From Vanilla planifolia (lineage: Eukaryota > Streptophyta > Magnoliopsida > Asparagales > Orchidaceae), in the NCBI GenBank assembly GCA_023846275.1, contig CM043869.1, forward strand, positions 18,199,501 through 18,263,500: a stretch of DNA of 64,000 nucleotides, given 5' to 3'. How positions within the stretch are numbered: position 1 is the stretch's first letter; every line of letters starts with the position of its first letter. The notes under the pieces are model-generated. The model saw only the letters and a list, made by a program, of their open reading frames with translations. It did not search any database and was not told the DNA's origin. Positions 38,501 to 50,500 of this stretch are shown here, one piece after another. The translations under genes were made by a program, and so were the position numbers.

Positions 38501-41500
38501 TATTATATATTGTCTTCATATGTTATTTTCTTAGATTATTCATGAATTAACTCACCGATACTCACTGAAAAACTGATGCATGGTCTTATGTAAGAAAGAG
38601 AGAAAAATTTTAATTAGCCTTTAATATTGGCTTGTGTCAACAAGAGCACTATTTTTATCCTTTTCAAGCATGGTCACTACATTTTTATGAGTAGCAACAA
38701 GTTTACATTCAAGCATTCCAAACTCTTCTAAAATATTCAAGACATATTTTCTTTGAGAAGCAAATCTTTGAGACATCTTACCAATACCATCCTTAAATAT
38801 TATAGATTTCCTTGTTCTTCAATATCAAAAATCTTTCACAAGGCTTTTCTAAAGACTCGACATTTCCTTTATAAAGTTATTAATGACAATAATATCATCA
38901 ACATGTATAATAATGGTAGACATTTTACTTTTAGGAAATTTCTTCACAAATGGTGTATAATTAACTTGACCTTGGGTGTGACCATAATTCATTCCCTCCA
39001 TTATAAACCTTTTGAACCAAGCTATTGGGAATCAATTTTAAGGCCATAAAGTGAAATTTTTAATATACACTCTTCACTCTTAGTAGATTGTCTAGAAACT
39101 CAAAGAAATATTCATATACATTTTTTCTTCCAAAACACCAACTAAAATTACACTCTTCACATTAAGTTGAAATAGTAGTTAATCTATGTGTTCTATTATA
39201 GACATAAGAACCTAAATAGCAATGAGCTTAGACACGAGCAAATGTTTCTAGATATTCTATCCCATAGGTCTAACTAAAACGCTTGGCCACGAGATAGAGC
39301 ATTATACTTGTCTATACTTCCATCTTTTTTATAGTTTATAGAGAAAATTTATTTCATCCAACCATATTCTTTAGTGAAGGAAGATCCATGACTTCCCATG
39401 TTTGGTTCTTCTTTTAATGCATTTATTTCATCCAAAATTGTCACCTGATTTAAAGAACACTTTAAACCCTCTAGGATGTTGGTGGAAACCTATATTGCAT
39501 CTAAGCTATTAATAAGAACTTGATAGCTTAGGGACACAACTTTATAGATGACATAATTAGAATGGGGATGTTAATGATCTTACTCCCTTTCGTACATGAA
39601 TAAGCCAACACAAATCAAGCTTAATTGTAGCACTAGGAATTCCTTCAAAAAAAGTATTATCTTAATTTATCAAAACTAGTTGAGCCCTTGATGATTGTTG
39701 TGCTCCTTATTTTTTAGTTTTCCTCATCCTAGAATAGACATGGTGCTCTATATTTGTTGGTAATTCATTCTCAGCAAAGCCAAACTCAAAAGGACCTACT
39801 CACAAATACCAAAGCATGCCTTGATTATTAGAACTAAGAATGACATTGTTGAAAGAACTCGAAAAAACTGGACTACAAACTTGAAGAGCTTGTCCTCTTG
39901 GAGAATTGTTGCTCATGAATTGGTATAACCCCAAATGTTATCTACTACTATCAATCATATTCCCCAAATTTAAATCCTCAAATTCACATAAAATTTTTAA
40001 AAATTTAGTAACTTATAACAATGAGTAAACTTACTAATGGACAACAAATTACAATTCAAATTCAGCATAAGAATTCACAAGATCAATCACAATTAGGAGT
40101 GACTCAATTATAATAAATAGAAGAAATACAAACAAAAATATTGAATTCACATCCCCTAAAATGAAAATAGATAAGACAGATCTTAGAATATTAGATTCAT
40201 GTAAAATAATAATATTATTTTACATCACATACGCTTTTACCTTATTACAGATCCATTATGACATCCTTATTTAAGTCATGGTCCAAAATATTGTTAGTGA
40301 TTTCTTGGCCTATAGAAGAAGGATTCATGAATCATAGCCCATGATTCTATTAATTACCTGCCATGTTTTTCAATTTGCATTCTTATAAGATTGTACCTGT
40401 AGGACTATTCTAATTTAAACTCCCGCATCCATTTATAAAAGAGAACCTAATTCATATTCCCAATTTTTTGTTTAGTTATCTAAAATTACAATACCTAAAA
40501 ATCAGCTTAACATTTAATATAAGTTAGCCTCATAGCACTTTAAATTAACTGTTTGATCTACAGAATGCCAAATGACACATACCCAGTCTTTGTTCTTGTA
40601 CATTTAAAAAACTTTACATTTTTATTCAGGGATTACTAAGTTAAGAAGTACATAAGTTGCCTTTTACTGTTGAAATAGTGGTGCATACCTGAACTGCAGC
40701 TTTCATGAAAGGATTTCTAAGATTATATCTGGATTCGCCTTCAGAATACTTCCCTAACAAACAAATGTTTGGCTACTTTATCACTACAAAAAAATTATCC
40801 AACAGCCTGCAATTCTTTTTGCTGTCTATCCATTGGAGTAGTATGATAGTACAAATAAATGGTTTTATCCAAGGAAGTTCAAACCTTTGAACATATTGAA
40901 TCTTGCCTCTTTTGGGCCAGCATCAGCAGAAAGATACTTCCCTGAAAGTATTCCCATGGCCATTGGGCTGTAAGCTAACATGCAAATTCTGCAACTTTTT
41001 CAATGTTAGCAGATTGTAGTCTTAAAGCATATTGTAACAAAATTCTTTACACTGGAAGCAAGAAATCAGCATTAATCAGGACAAAGCAAGTTTATGATAG
41101 TAAGACATCATTTTGTAGGTCAATAATGAAACACTTTTAGTCAACAAGACGTTGCAATGAGAGATGGTTGCATAATTTCAAAGCCAAACTATCTGAAATT
41201 GCAACACGTTTCTCAACTCAGTGTTTCTTATGCTTAAATTTCTGCAGCAACGAACTGCTCCTGTTAAATTTGGAATGTTTTCCTTTACCCTGGCAAGTCT
41301 TGATGTAATAAACATTCAATGCTAGAAAAACCTACATGATTCCAAAAAAAAAAACGCTGCTCTATAGTTCTCTGACAACAAATAACTAATCCTCAGTCGG
41401 TTCTCTACAATTTTAATGTTTGAAGTAGATGATAAGAACTTTTCCAGTGTGATATTTCAGCATGTATCTTATTTGCATCAACTAATTGCCAAAGGACTAG

Positions 41501-44500
41501 AGGCTTAAATTTACAAAAGATCAGAAGAACTCTGTTGATTGTTTAATCAAAATTTGCAAGCACATCTGTGCACGCAGGCAAGCATACACACATGTACAAA
41601 AGAAAATGATGTACCCTGCGCATGCAATTGTATATAACTGCAAGAGTTAGACATTTGGCCTTAAATTATACTTAATTATTTAGCTGTCAAATTAGCCTTT
41701 ATTTTGTTTCTAATTTTAATAGGTCAATTCCCATATTTTAGGAGATAGAATAGAAACTGTTTCTAGCTTTATTCTATATTAGTACTTCCTTTTTGTTTAT
41801 GCTGATTTTATTGCTAAGTTATCTTTAAAACAGAACTTTCCTTGTAAATCATTTACTTGTTGAATTAATAAAGAACAGGAGGTTTCTTCTCTCTATGAAT
41901 ATGATATCAAAGCCTCCAAGAAAATCCAACCCAACCATGTCTAACGTATCATCCTCGTCTCACATCAATACCCCAAAGTTGAATCAACCTTAATTCTCCA
42001 AAATTCAACCAAGCCCAATTCAAATCACCGCCTTTTGGTCAAATGGTGACAACTTTTTATGATAGTTTTTGATGTAATCTATGTCGAGTTAAAATACAAG
42101 AGGGGTGGGAGATGAATTGTATTTTTAAATTTTTTGTTATTTTGAAAATCGTTTTCTAAAAGAAAATTTGAGAATTATAAAACCATTGATTTAATGATTT
42201 TGCTAAATAAAAATGTAAAAAGAAAATAGAAATTTTATTATTTTAAAAACTTTTTTCTAATAAAATATTGTGTTTGATAAAAATGATTTTGATAAATTAT
42301 TTTACATATGTTTTTTAATTAAATATTATTAATAAAAAAATATCATAAATTACATAAAAAAGAATAATAAAAAAGAAAATAGATTTTTAGGAGGGTTCGA
42401 CCCAACCCGTACCTACATCCACCCTAAGTTAACCTAACCAGAATTTTCCTATCAAAATTACTCTCTTTTATCGTAGCAGATAAAGATAACATTTACAAAC
42501 CACACCGTTTTGTCATAATAGGTAGGGATTTATCATCACAATCTCAATTATAAATGCTTACAATATTGAAATATATGACTAAACAATAGATAATTATAAT
42601 GTTCTACCATTCACTTCTCACGTATTTATAACACAAGTCTATGGATTATGTTTGTTATTATATTGAAATATGAATGTACATCTGAATAAGCTTACAACCT
42701 ATAAGATAGTTTTGAAATATTAAATCAAAATATATATCGATATATACTAATGTTATTAATAAAGATGGAATCAACAAAGATTTTGCATTAATACAATCTT
42801 TTTCAAAAAGATAAAAAAATAAAACAAATTGTAAAAATCATCAATAAGATGTGCAATCCAAAATAATGTTAAAACAAAGAAGAGAAAAAAAGGGTTACAA
42901 ACATGACTTCAAAAAAAACCATTAACATCGGATCATAATTTTCAGTTTGCTCATTATCTTCAAAAAAAATATTAATGTAACAAGGTAAAATCATCAATTA
43001 TCCAACTCCAAATGCTCCTTTATTAATATTAAGACATTTTAAGCTAAAATAGCATTTTCTAATCGCTAGAAGGGGGTCACCAAAATAGCTATTACAAACA
43101 AACATTTCGACATTATAAACAAACACAAATAACTTTTTGAAACGTTGATTACAAGCGAGAGTAGCAACGACAGTTTGATCTGGGCAGACAAAACAAGAGT
43201 CACTCGATAAGATTAATGAGTAAAGGGTCCAAATCTAATACAAGAGAAATTTGATTTGGATAATTTAATCTTGATTGCTAAATAACGATTTGGATACATA
43301 AAAGTACTATTCACAAAGGCAAAGGCTGTTTAATCAGGCTTTATAAATGGATGGTCAGATGGAAACTACTGTTCAAATTAGCAAAACCAATCGAGCTTGT
43401 CATATAGACGATAAGATAAATTTTACTGTTCAAAATGACAAACACGATCTCTACCGTTCGATCATGAAAATGCACAATCGAACACACTGATTCGCAAATA
43501 GGAGCTGATTTTTTAGTCCCACATTGCTAACACGTACATCCAAATTACCGTTTACATATTACTTTCTCTATGCGGGTAAAACATCCTAATGGGGTTGGCT
43601 GCCTCCTAATGCTCTTAGTAGATTATCACCCAAGTCACTTATGCGCATGTATATACACGGGTCTAACCTGACTCGATCCCACTACTTGACTATTTTGAGT
43701 CCAACTTGATAACCCTAAGTCGGGCTCAAAAGTGATGCCCTAACCCGATTTAACCCAACCCACTATAGAACAGTATCCTAACAGAGACTTCGGTCTGACC
43801 CGACTTGGTTTCAGCTGGTCTTTTAACTCGCGACTCCCTAAGGCCCAATGCCTAGCAATTTAGGCCACTTGGCACAAGCTTTTCGGCTAGGTCAAGAAAT
43901 AGGTGCTTAGGTTAAAAATTTGTTATTTTCTTTTTAAAATATTTTTAAATATTAATTATTTTTTACTTTTAAAATATTTTTTTAACTACTAAAATAAGAA
44001 AATATTTTTGTAACTATTAAAACAATAATACATAAGAAATAAATTATCATGTATGCATATAAATAAGGTTATACAACCTAATTATGTTAATATTTAAACA
44101 AATGATAAGATAAATAATCAAAACAATAGATGCTTTAGAGATAGACTCCTGATGATTAGCTACTCCACCAATAGTTTGATCGACTCCATGATGTCATTCA
44201 TTTAAACCACAATTAGAGCACAACTACCATCACTACTTGATATTACTTTACTTGCGAATTACTCTATGAAACAACTGACCAGAACTCTCCAATTGATTGA
44301 TCTTATAAGAGCTTCAAATATATAACCTAAAATAAATTAAAAAAATATTAAAAAATAATAAAATAATTTTGTTATCATCGAATAAGTGATATTATGACCA
44401 AGGGTATAATAATCTCCTCTTTTTGATAATGATAAAACTATTGACAAAATAATTAAATAAAAAAAATAAATCATGCAAGTATAAATATACTCCCCCTACA

Positions 44501-47500
44501 TCCATCCTCCTTAATCTATGAAATTCATATAATTGAAGTCACAAACTTGTGATGTAATGAATGTTTTTTATTTTATACATATCTCTCCCCTTTTTTGTCA
44601 TGCATCAAAAGATAAACAAAAAATAAAACATACAAACATACAACAATATTACTTGTACATAATTTGTCTTTAAACAATTAATGAAATAAGTTATAATAAA
44701 TATTTATTAAAAAATAAAAAACAAAAAATATTTATTAATTAATAAGCTTAAACAAGAGTTAATCATCAAGTTTTATAAAAAAAAATTATTAACAATCTTC
44801 TACAGAGATAACAAAACTAATGAGTTGTCATACATTCTAACCATGTTTGGTTTAGTAATATTGATAATTTTGAATTCTCACTTTATGTATGCTTTTAATA
44901 ATTCCTATGAGAAGTTAACTTAAAACAAAATCATAAGATTAAACATACTTACAAAAGACTTTTCCTTCTTTTAAGTTCAAAAAAGTAAAAAAGATATACG
45001 ATTATTGTACCTTTGATTATGACATCACTCGTTTGATAACAATAAAATTATTGTGTTAATTTGTCTAATACTTAAATATATTTCAAATCATGTATCTCAA
45101 ACTCTTATAAAATCAATCAATTTAAGAGTTTTAACTAGATGTCTTATAAAACAATCCACAATTAAAACAATATCAAGCAATAATAGTAATCATGCTCTAG
45201 TAAGATTAAATGACATATCGAAGAATCATTGATCAAACTCTTAGAATAACTAACTATCAAGAATCCATCTCCACATCTACTAATTTGATTGTTTATTTAT
45301 CATTTGTTCATATATGACACAATTAAGTTACATAACCTTATTCGTATATATACATGGTTTCTTATACATTATTGTTTTAATAGTTACAAAAATATTTTAT
45401 TATTTTAATAATTACAAAAATATTTTAAAAAAATAATTAATATATAAAAAATATTTTCAAAAAGAAACAAAAATTTTAAGCCTAAGCACGCACCTCTCAA
45501 CTAAGCTCAAAGGCTCAAGCCAAGTGACCCGAAGTGCTGGGCACTGGGCCTTGAGGAGTAGCACTGGGCCTTGAGGAGCAGCACTGGGCCTTGAGGAGTA
45601 GCATTGCGTTTTAAGGAGCGGCAGGTCAGGAGACCTGTTGAAACCATGTTGAGTCAAACCCAAGTCTAAATCAGGGTATTATTTTGTAGCAGCTTAGGTT
45701 AAATTAGGTCAAGCCATCACTCTTGAACCCGACTTAAGCTTATCAAGTCGAGTCGAACTCAAAATAGCCAAGTAATGGAGTTGGGTCAAGTCTGACCAAT
45801 GTATATACATGCGCACAAGTGAATTGACCCAAGAGCACCAGTAGGCAACCAACCCCATTAGATTTTTTTACCTACGCAAAGAAAATAATATAAACAGCAA
45901 AATACATATATGTTTTAACAATGTGGTACTGAAAAATCGACGCCTATTTGCTTTCGAACTGGAGAAAATCAATGCCATCAGATCACTTGTTTTTATGATC
46001 AAATAGTAGAGATCACATCCACTTTTTTGAACAGTAGAATTCATCTTAATATCCATTTAACAAGCCCGATTAAGCGATCACGATCGGTTCCACCATTTTG
46101 AACTATAATTTTCATCTAATCGTCCATCCGTAAAGCATGATCAAACGGCCGAAATCTTCCCTGCCTTTGTAAACAATACTTTTGTATATCAACACCGTCC
46201 ATCCAGCATACATGATCTAACGATCCAAATCAAATCTTACTTTAATTAGATCTTGACCCTTCACTCAATATTCTAATTAAGAGGCTCTTATTCTGTCCAC
46301 CTAGATCGGAAGGTTGTCACTAATCAGTATTCTATAAAGCTATTTGTATTTGTTTAGAACATTGAAATACTTATTTGTAATAACTATTTTGAATAACCCC
46401 TTTCTAACAATTACAAAAATGTTATTTTAATCTAAAATGTCTTAATATAAATAGAAGAACCTTTGAAATTAGATAATTACTAATTCTATCTTCTTATATC
46501 TTCTCCTTCTCCTTTGTTGGAGTCGTTTTTGTGACTCATTTTTTCTCATCTTTGTTTCAACATTTTCTTAGATTATACATCTTATTGGTGACTTCTTTAC
46601 AATTTGCTTTTGTTTTCTTATTGGCTTTCCATTTTTTCAAAAAAAATCGTATTAACATAAAATTTTTGTTGATTCTATTTTTATTAATAACATTAGCGTA
46701 CATCGATAAATCTTTTTAATATTTTAAAACAAGATTTTATAGGTTATTGTAAGCCCATTCATATTCATTTTCATATTCCAACATCATATTAAACATAATC
46801 TATAAACTTGTGTCATATATGTTATTACAAATGAATAATAGAATATTGTTTAGTACTATAATTTAATATTGTAAACGTTTATAATTGAGATTGTGATGGT
46901 AAGCCCCTACCTGCTGTGACAAAAATGTGTGGTTTGTAAAGATTACCTTTAATTGTCACACAAAAAAGAGTGACTTTAATTATAGAATTTAAATTGGATT
47001 GACTGAGGGTGGATGTAAATATAGGTTAAACAGAACAACCTAAAAATCCGTTTCTATTTTATTATTCTTTTTTTGATAATTTATGATATTTTTTATTTAA
47101 TAATATTTAATTAAAAATATATATATAAAAAAGAGATTTATCAAAATCATTTTTATCAAGTATAAAATATTTTATTAAAAAACAAGAGTTTTTAAATAGA
47201 AAATTTTCTATTTTTTTACTTTTTTATTTAACAAAATTATCAAATTAATAATTTTATAATTGTCAAATTTTTACTTAAAAAAAGATTTTCCAAGTAATAA
47301 AAAGTTTAAAAACACAATTCACCCTCTTTGTGCATTTGCCCAACATAGATTATATCAATTTCAACCAGTTTAGAAATGCATATGCAAACTCAACAAGATT
47401 GAGTATTTGATAAGAGACAACAAAGCACAAAGCAAGAAGGAACCAACCAATGGTTAAGGGGGCGTTAAAAATTTCATGGTCATCCCATGGCTATTCAATT

Positions 47501-50500
47501 CAATTGGGAATAAATCAACACCAATAGTACTATGTCTCAATAAAAGAGTTTTTTTAGAAATACAAAAAAAAAGCTCTACAAATGTTTTTAAATTAAGGAC
47601 AATATCAACTAAATATATTTAAATTTGGGGAACAAGTGTCAGGTAGATGAACTAGCCCTTAAAGTCAATGAACTTAAATAAGCTAAAGATAATGTTACAA
47701 AGAATTTTTATTTTCTAAGGGGCCTACGGCATTCACTTCTATAATAGTTATAAGTAGGAATCCATTAATGTTTGCAATTCTCATAAGCAAAATGGTGGAG
47801 AATCAACAAATCTTTTAAGTCCTTCGATGGACTCAACATTGAGTTTGATGAAGCAAGAGGAATGATTATTGGCAGCAGCCCCTTCATTTGGTGAGGAGAC
47901 TTAAGGGGTTAGAATGGAAGAAAGTATTTGCAAAACCATGCTCAAGAAAAAGGCAATGGGTTCTACAAAGGAAACCTCGACAATAGTAGCTGTCAAAGCA
48001 AATTTAATCAAGGTGGACAACAAGATAAGTCTCACTAATGGTGTGATCACTACAAAAATCTCTTCAAACATTAGAAAATTACTAAAGTTCTCATAAGAGA
48101 TCAGATCACTTAAAGTCTAAGAACAACAAAGAAGAAGGTTGGCCTCAATTTATGGCCATTGAAGCCAAAACAAGCCCATTTACCAAAGTGAAAATGGATC
48201 ATCTTCTAAAGCTATTGAAATCCAATTACTCGTGCAATTTCCTATATTGTCTATTGCTTGAATAAGTAGTAAACTTGTTGCCCTATCTAGCATTTCAAGT
48301 TCTACCTTTAAGGACATAAACACAACAACATTCAATCTTATGCCTAGTTCTTAATTACTACATACCTATTCACCTTATCTCGATAATGAAAAAGTTAAAA
48401 TTGCTAATGAAAGTTTTCACCAATTTCTAATAAAAGGTTCATTCAAATCTATGAAAAAATGGTTCTTCGCTTAGTTGTTCATGTGCTTAAACTTGTTATC
48501 TCTTATCTATAAGCAAGTCTAATAATTCTAACAATGGTATTGTTTTTTTCAAAAATTCATTGTCAACTTTACAACCAAAACTTCGAGAGGAAGGTTGGCA
48601 ATGCTAACATGATAAATGGTCTCTACCAGTTTGAGGTCGATGCCTTCAATGATAAAAAAAAAAACTAATGGCATGATTGGCGTCGGTATTATTTCTATTT
48701 ATGATCAAATAATGCTTTGCCATTATAGACTAAGATATCCTAGTTTTCCTTATCTTATGCATTTGTTTTCAAAATTGTTCAAGAATGTGAATTATGCATC
48801 ATTTTAATATTAAAGTTGCCTTGGCTTCAAAAAGTTGTCAAATACTTAGGTTACCAAAGCATATCATGTTTCAAAACTATATTTTATCTGATTCACAATA
48901 ATGCATAAGGATCCTTAAGGTTACTATTTTAAATAGAAAAAAAAGATTTGTGATTTTTACTGATTACTATATGTTAAATATACTTAATGTAAAAAATCTA
49001 AGATAACAAAATTATTTAATGAGACTTTTTGGAAGATCAATTTTGAATGAAAATTAGACTTTTACAATTAAACAATGATATTAATATTTCAATGACAATT
49101 TGAAAAATTATTTGAAAGCAAAGTGTATCTAACATTAATTAACTTGCATAGATAACTTTGAACAAAATAAAATTACTAAAAGAGAAAATAAAAACTTCTC
49201 AAGGTTGCTCATTCAATCAATGTTTTCTACAAATGTCTTTTAGTAGTTATAAGATAAAGATGTTGTAATGACACCTTTAATAAATTAGATGTCCACTCCA
49301 ATTTTAAAATTTTCAACATAATTAGAGCACTTCAAACTTTCCTTTCCTGAGTCTGGAATATCATCTGATTTCCAATTTAAGGCATGCAACTATAATTTTT
49401 ATACACACACCTAGTATATTCAAATCTAAGCTACACCTTAAGGCTGAAAAATGTGTTTTACTAAGATATGCACCAATAAAAGGGATATAAGCTAATCCAA
49501 CAAAAAAATTCATGTTGGCATGGAAATCATCTTACTGAAAATGAAAGTTTCAAAAATTCTCTTCATGGGGAGAAATAAAAAGAGTAATTTCGGGTGCCGT
49601 TTCATCTAACATTTTTATTGTTTAACAAAATTTGAACCCAATTTGGAAAAAGAAAAACAATGTAATCCAAGTTCAACATTATTGAGCATAATTGATTCAT
49701 CGTCAGAGGGAGAAGTTCTATAACAATGTGTACTTCAAGTTTATAATTGGAGAAAAAATAAGGTAGAGAATAGAGATCATCATACCACACTAGCCCCATA
49801 ACCAATCTGAATATTAAAGTAATGAGTCTATTCATTCCCAAAGTAACTCCTCAACTTTAGCTCTTATTTTTTTCAAGTCCAAATTCCATCTCCCATAAAC
49901 CCATTGATCTTCATGTTCTTATACCACTTGGAAGAGGTGTATGCTCTTGTATTATTCATTCTATTGCAAAACATATGTTCTACAAAAACCTTTTAGACTA
50001 ATATAAGAATTTTTACCTCTAAAATGTCTTATATATTTATACCAAAAAAACAAATGAAAGACGCTAACTAATCAGAATTCAAAACCAATAGTTCTAGAAG
50101 AGATGGATGCTCTAAGTAAAGTTGGACCTTGTGAGATAGTCAACTTGCCAAAGACAAGAAGATATTGAGATGCAAATGGAAGTTTACAATAAAATGCAAT
50201 GCAGATAGGAGCATAGAGATACAATACAAACATAAACTGGTTTTAAAGGGATTCACATAGGCTTAGGGGTTAGGAGACCCTTTGTTCCAATTGTGACGTG
50301 CAATTCAATTCTAGTTCTACTATCCCTTGCAATGATTAGACATCAAAAATGCATTTCTAAATAGAGAGCTTGAAGATGAAGTGCTTGTGATTTTACCAAT
50401 AAGATTTGAATGGAAGATGGGAACCAAAAAGGTTTACAAACTTCAAAAAATCTTTTTATAGCCTAAGACAATCATCCACAGCTTGGTTTGGATACTTTGA

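Larger units (their letters stand above)
42070..47357. mobile_element. 5.3-kb foldback (inverted-arm) element inside Copia-C
   Basis: The left arm 42070-44417 and right arm 44998-47357 are inverted copies about 2.35 kb long, separated by a 580-bp loop. Matching points are 42071 GATGTAATCTATGTCG with the complement of 47341-47356 (GATATAATCTATGTTG); 43690-43745 with the complement of 45725-45785 (CTATTTTGAGT then TTGATAA then TAAGTCGGG); and 44401-44416 with 44998-45013. No transposase was seen. It interrupts the Copia-C gag region. It could be a foldback DNA transposon, two inverted copies of a non-autonomous repeat, or a local inversion-duplication. Arm identity looks moderate (roughly three quarters by eye). 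Confidence 0.8.

Noticed and set aside
45541-45620. CRISPR-like array
   Set aside because: The 20-bp units are contiguous with no spacers, in plant nuclear DNA: a minisatellite.
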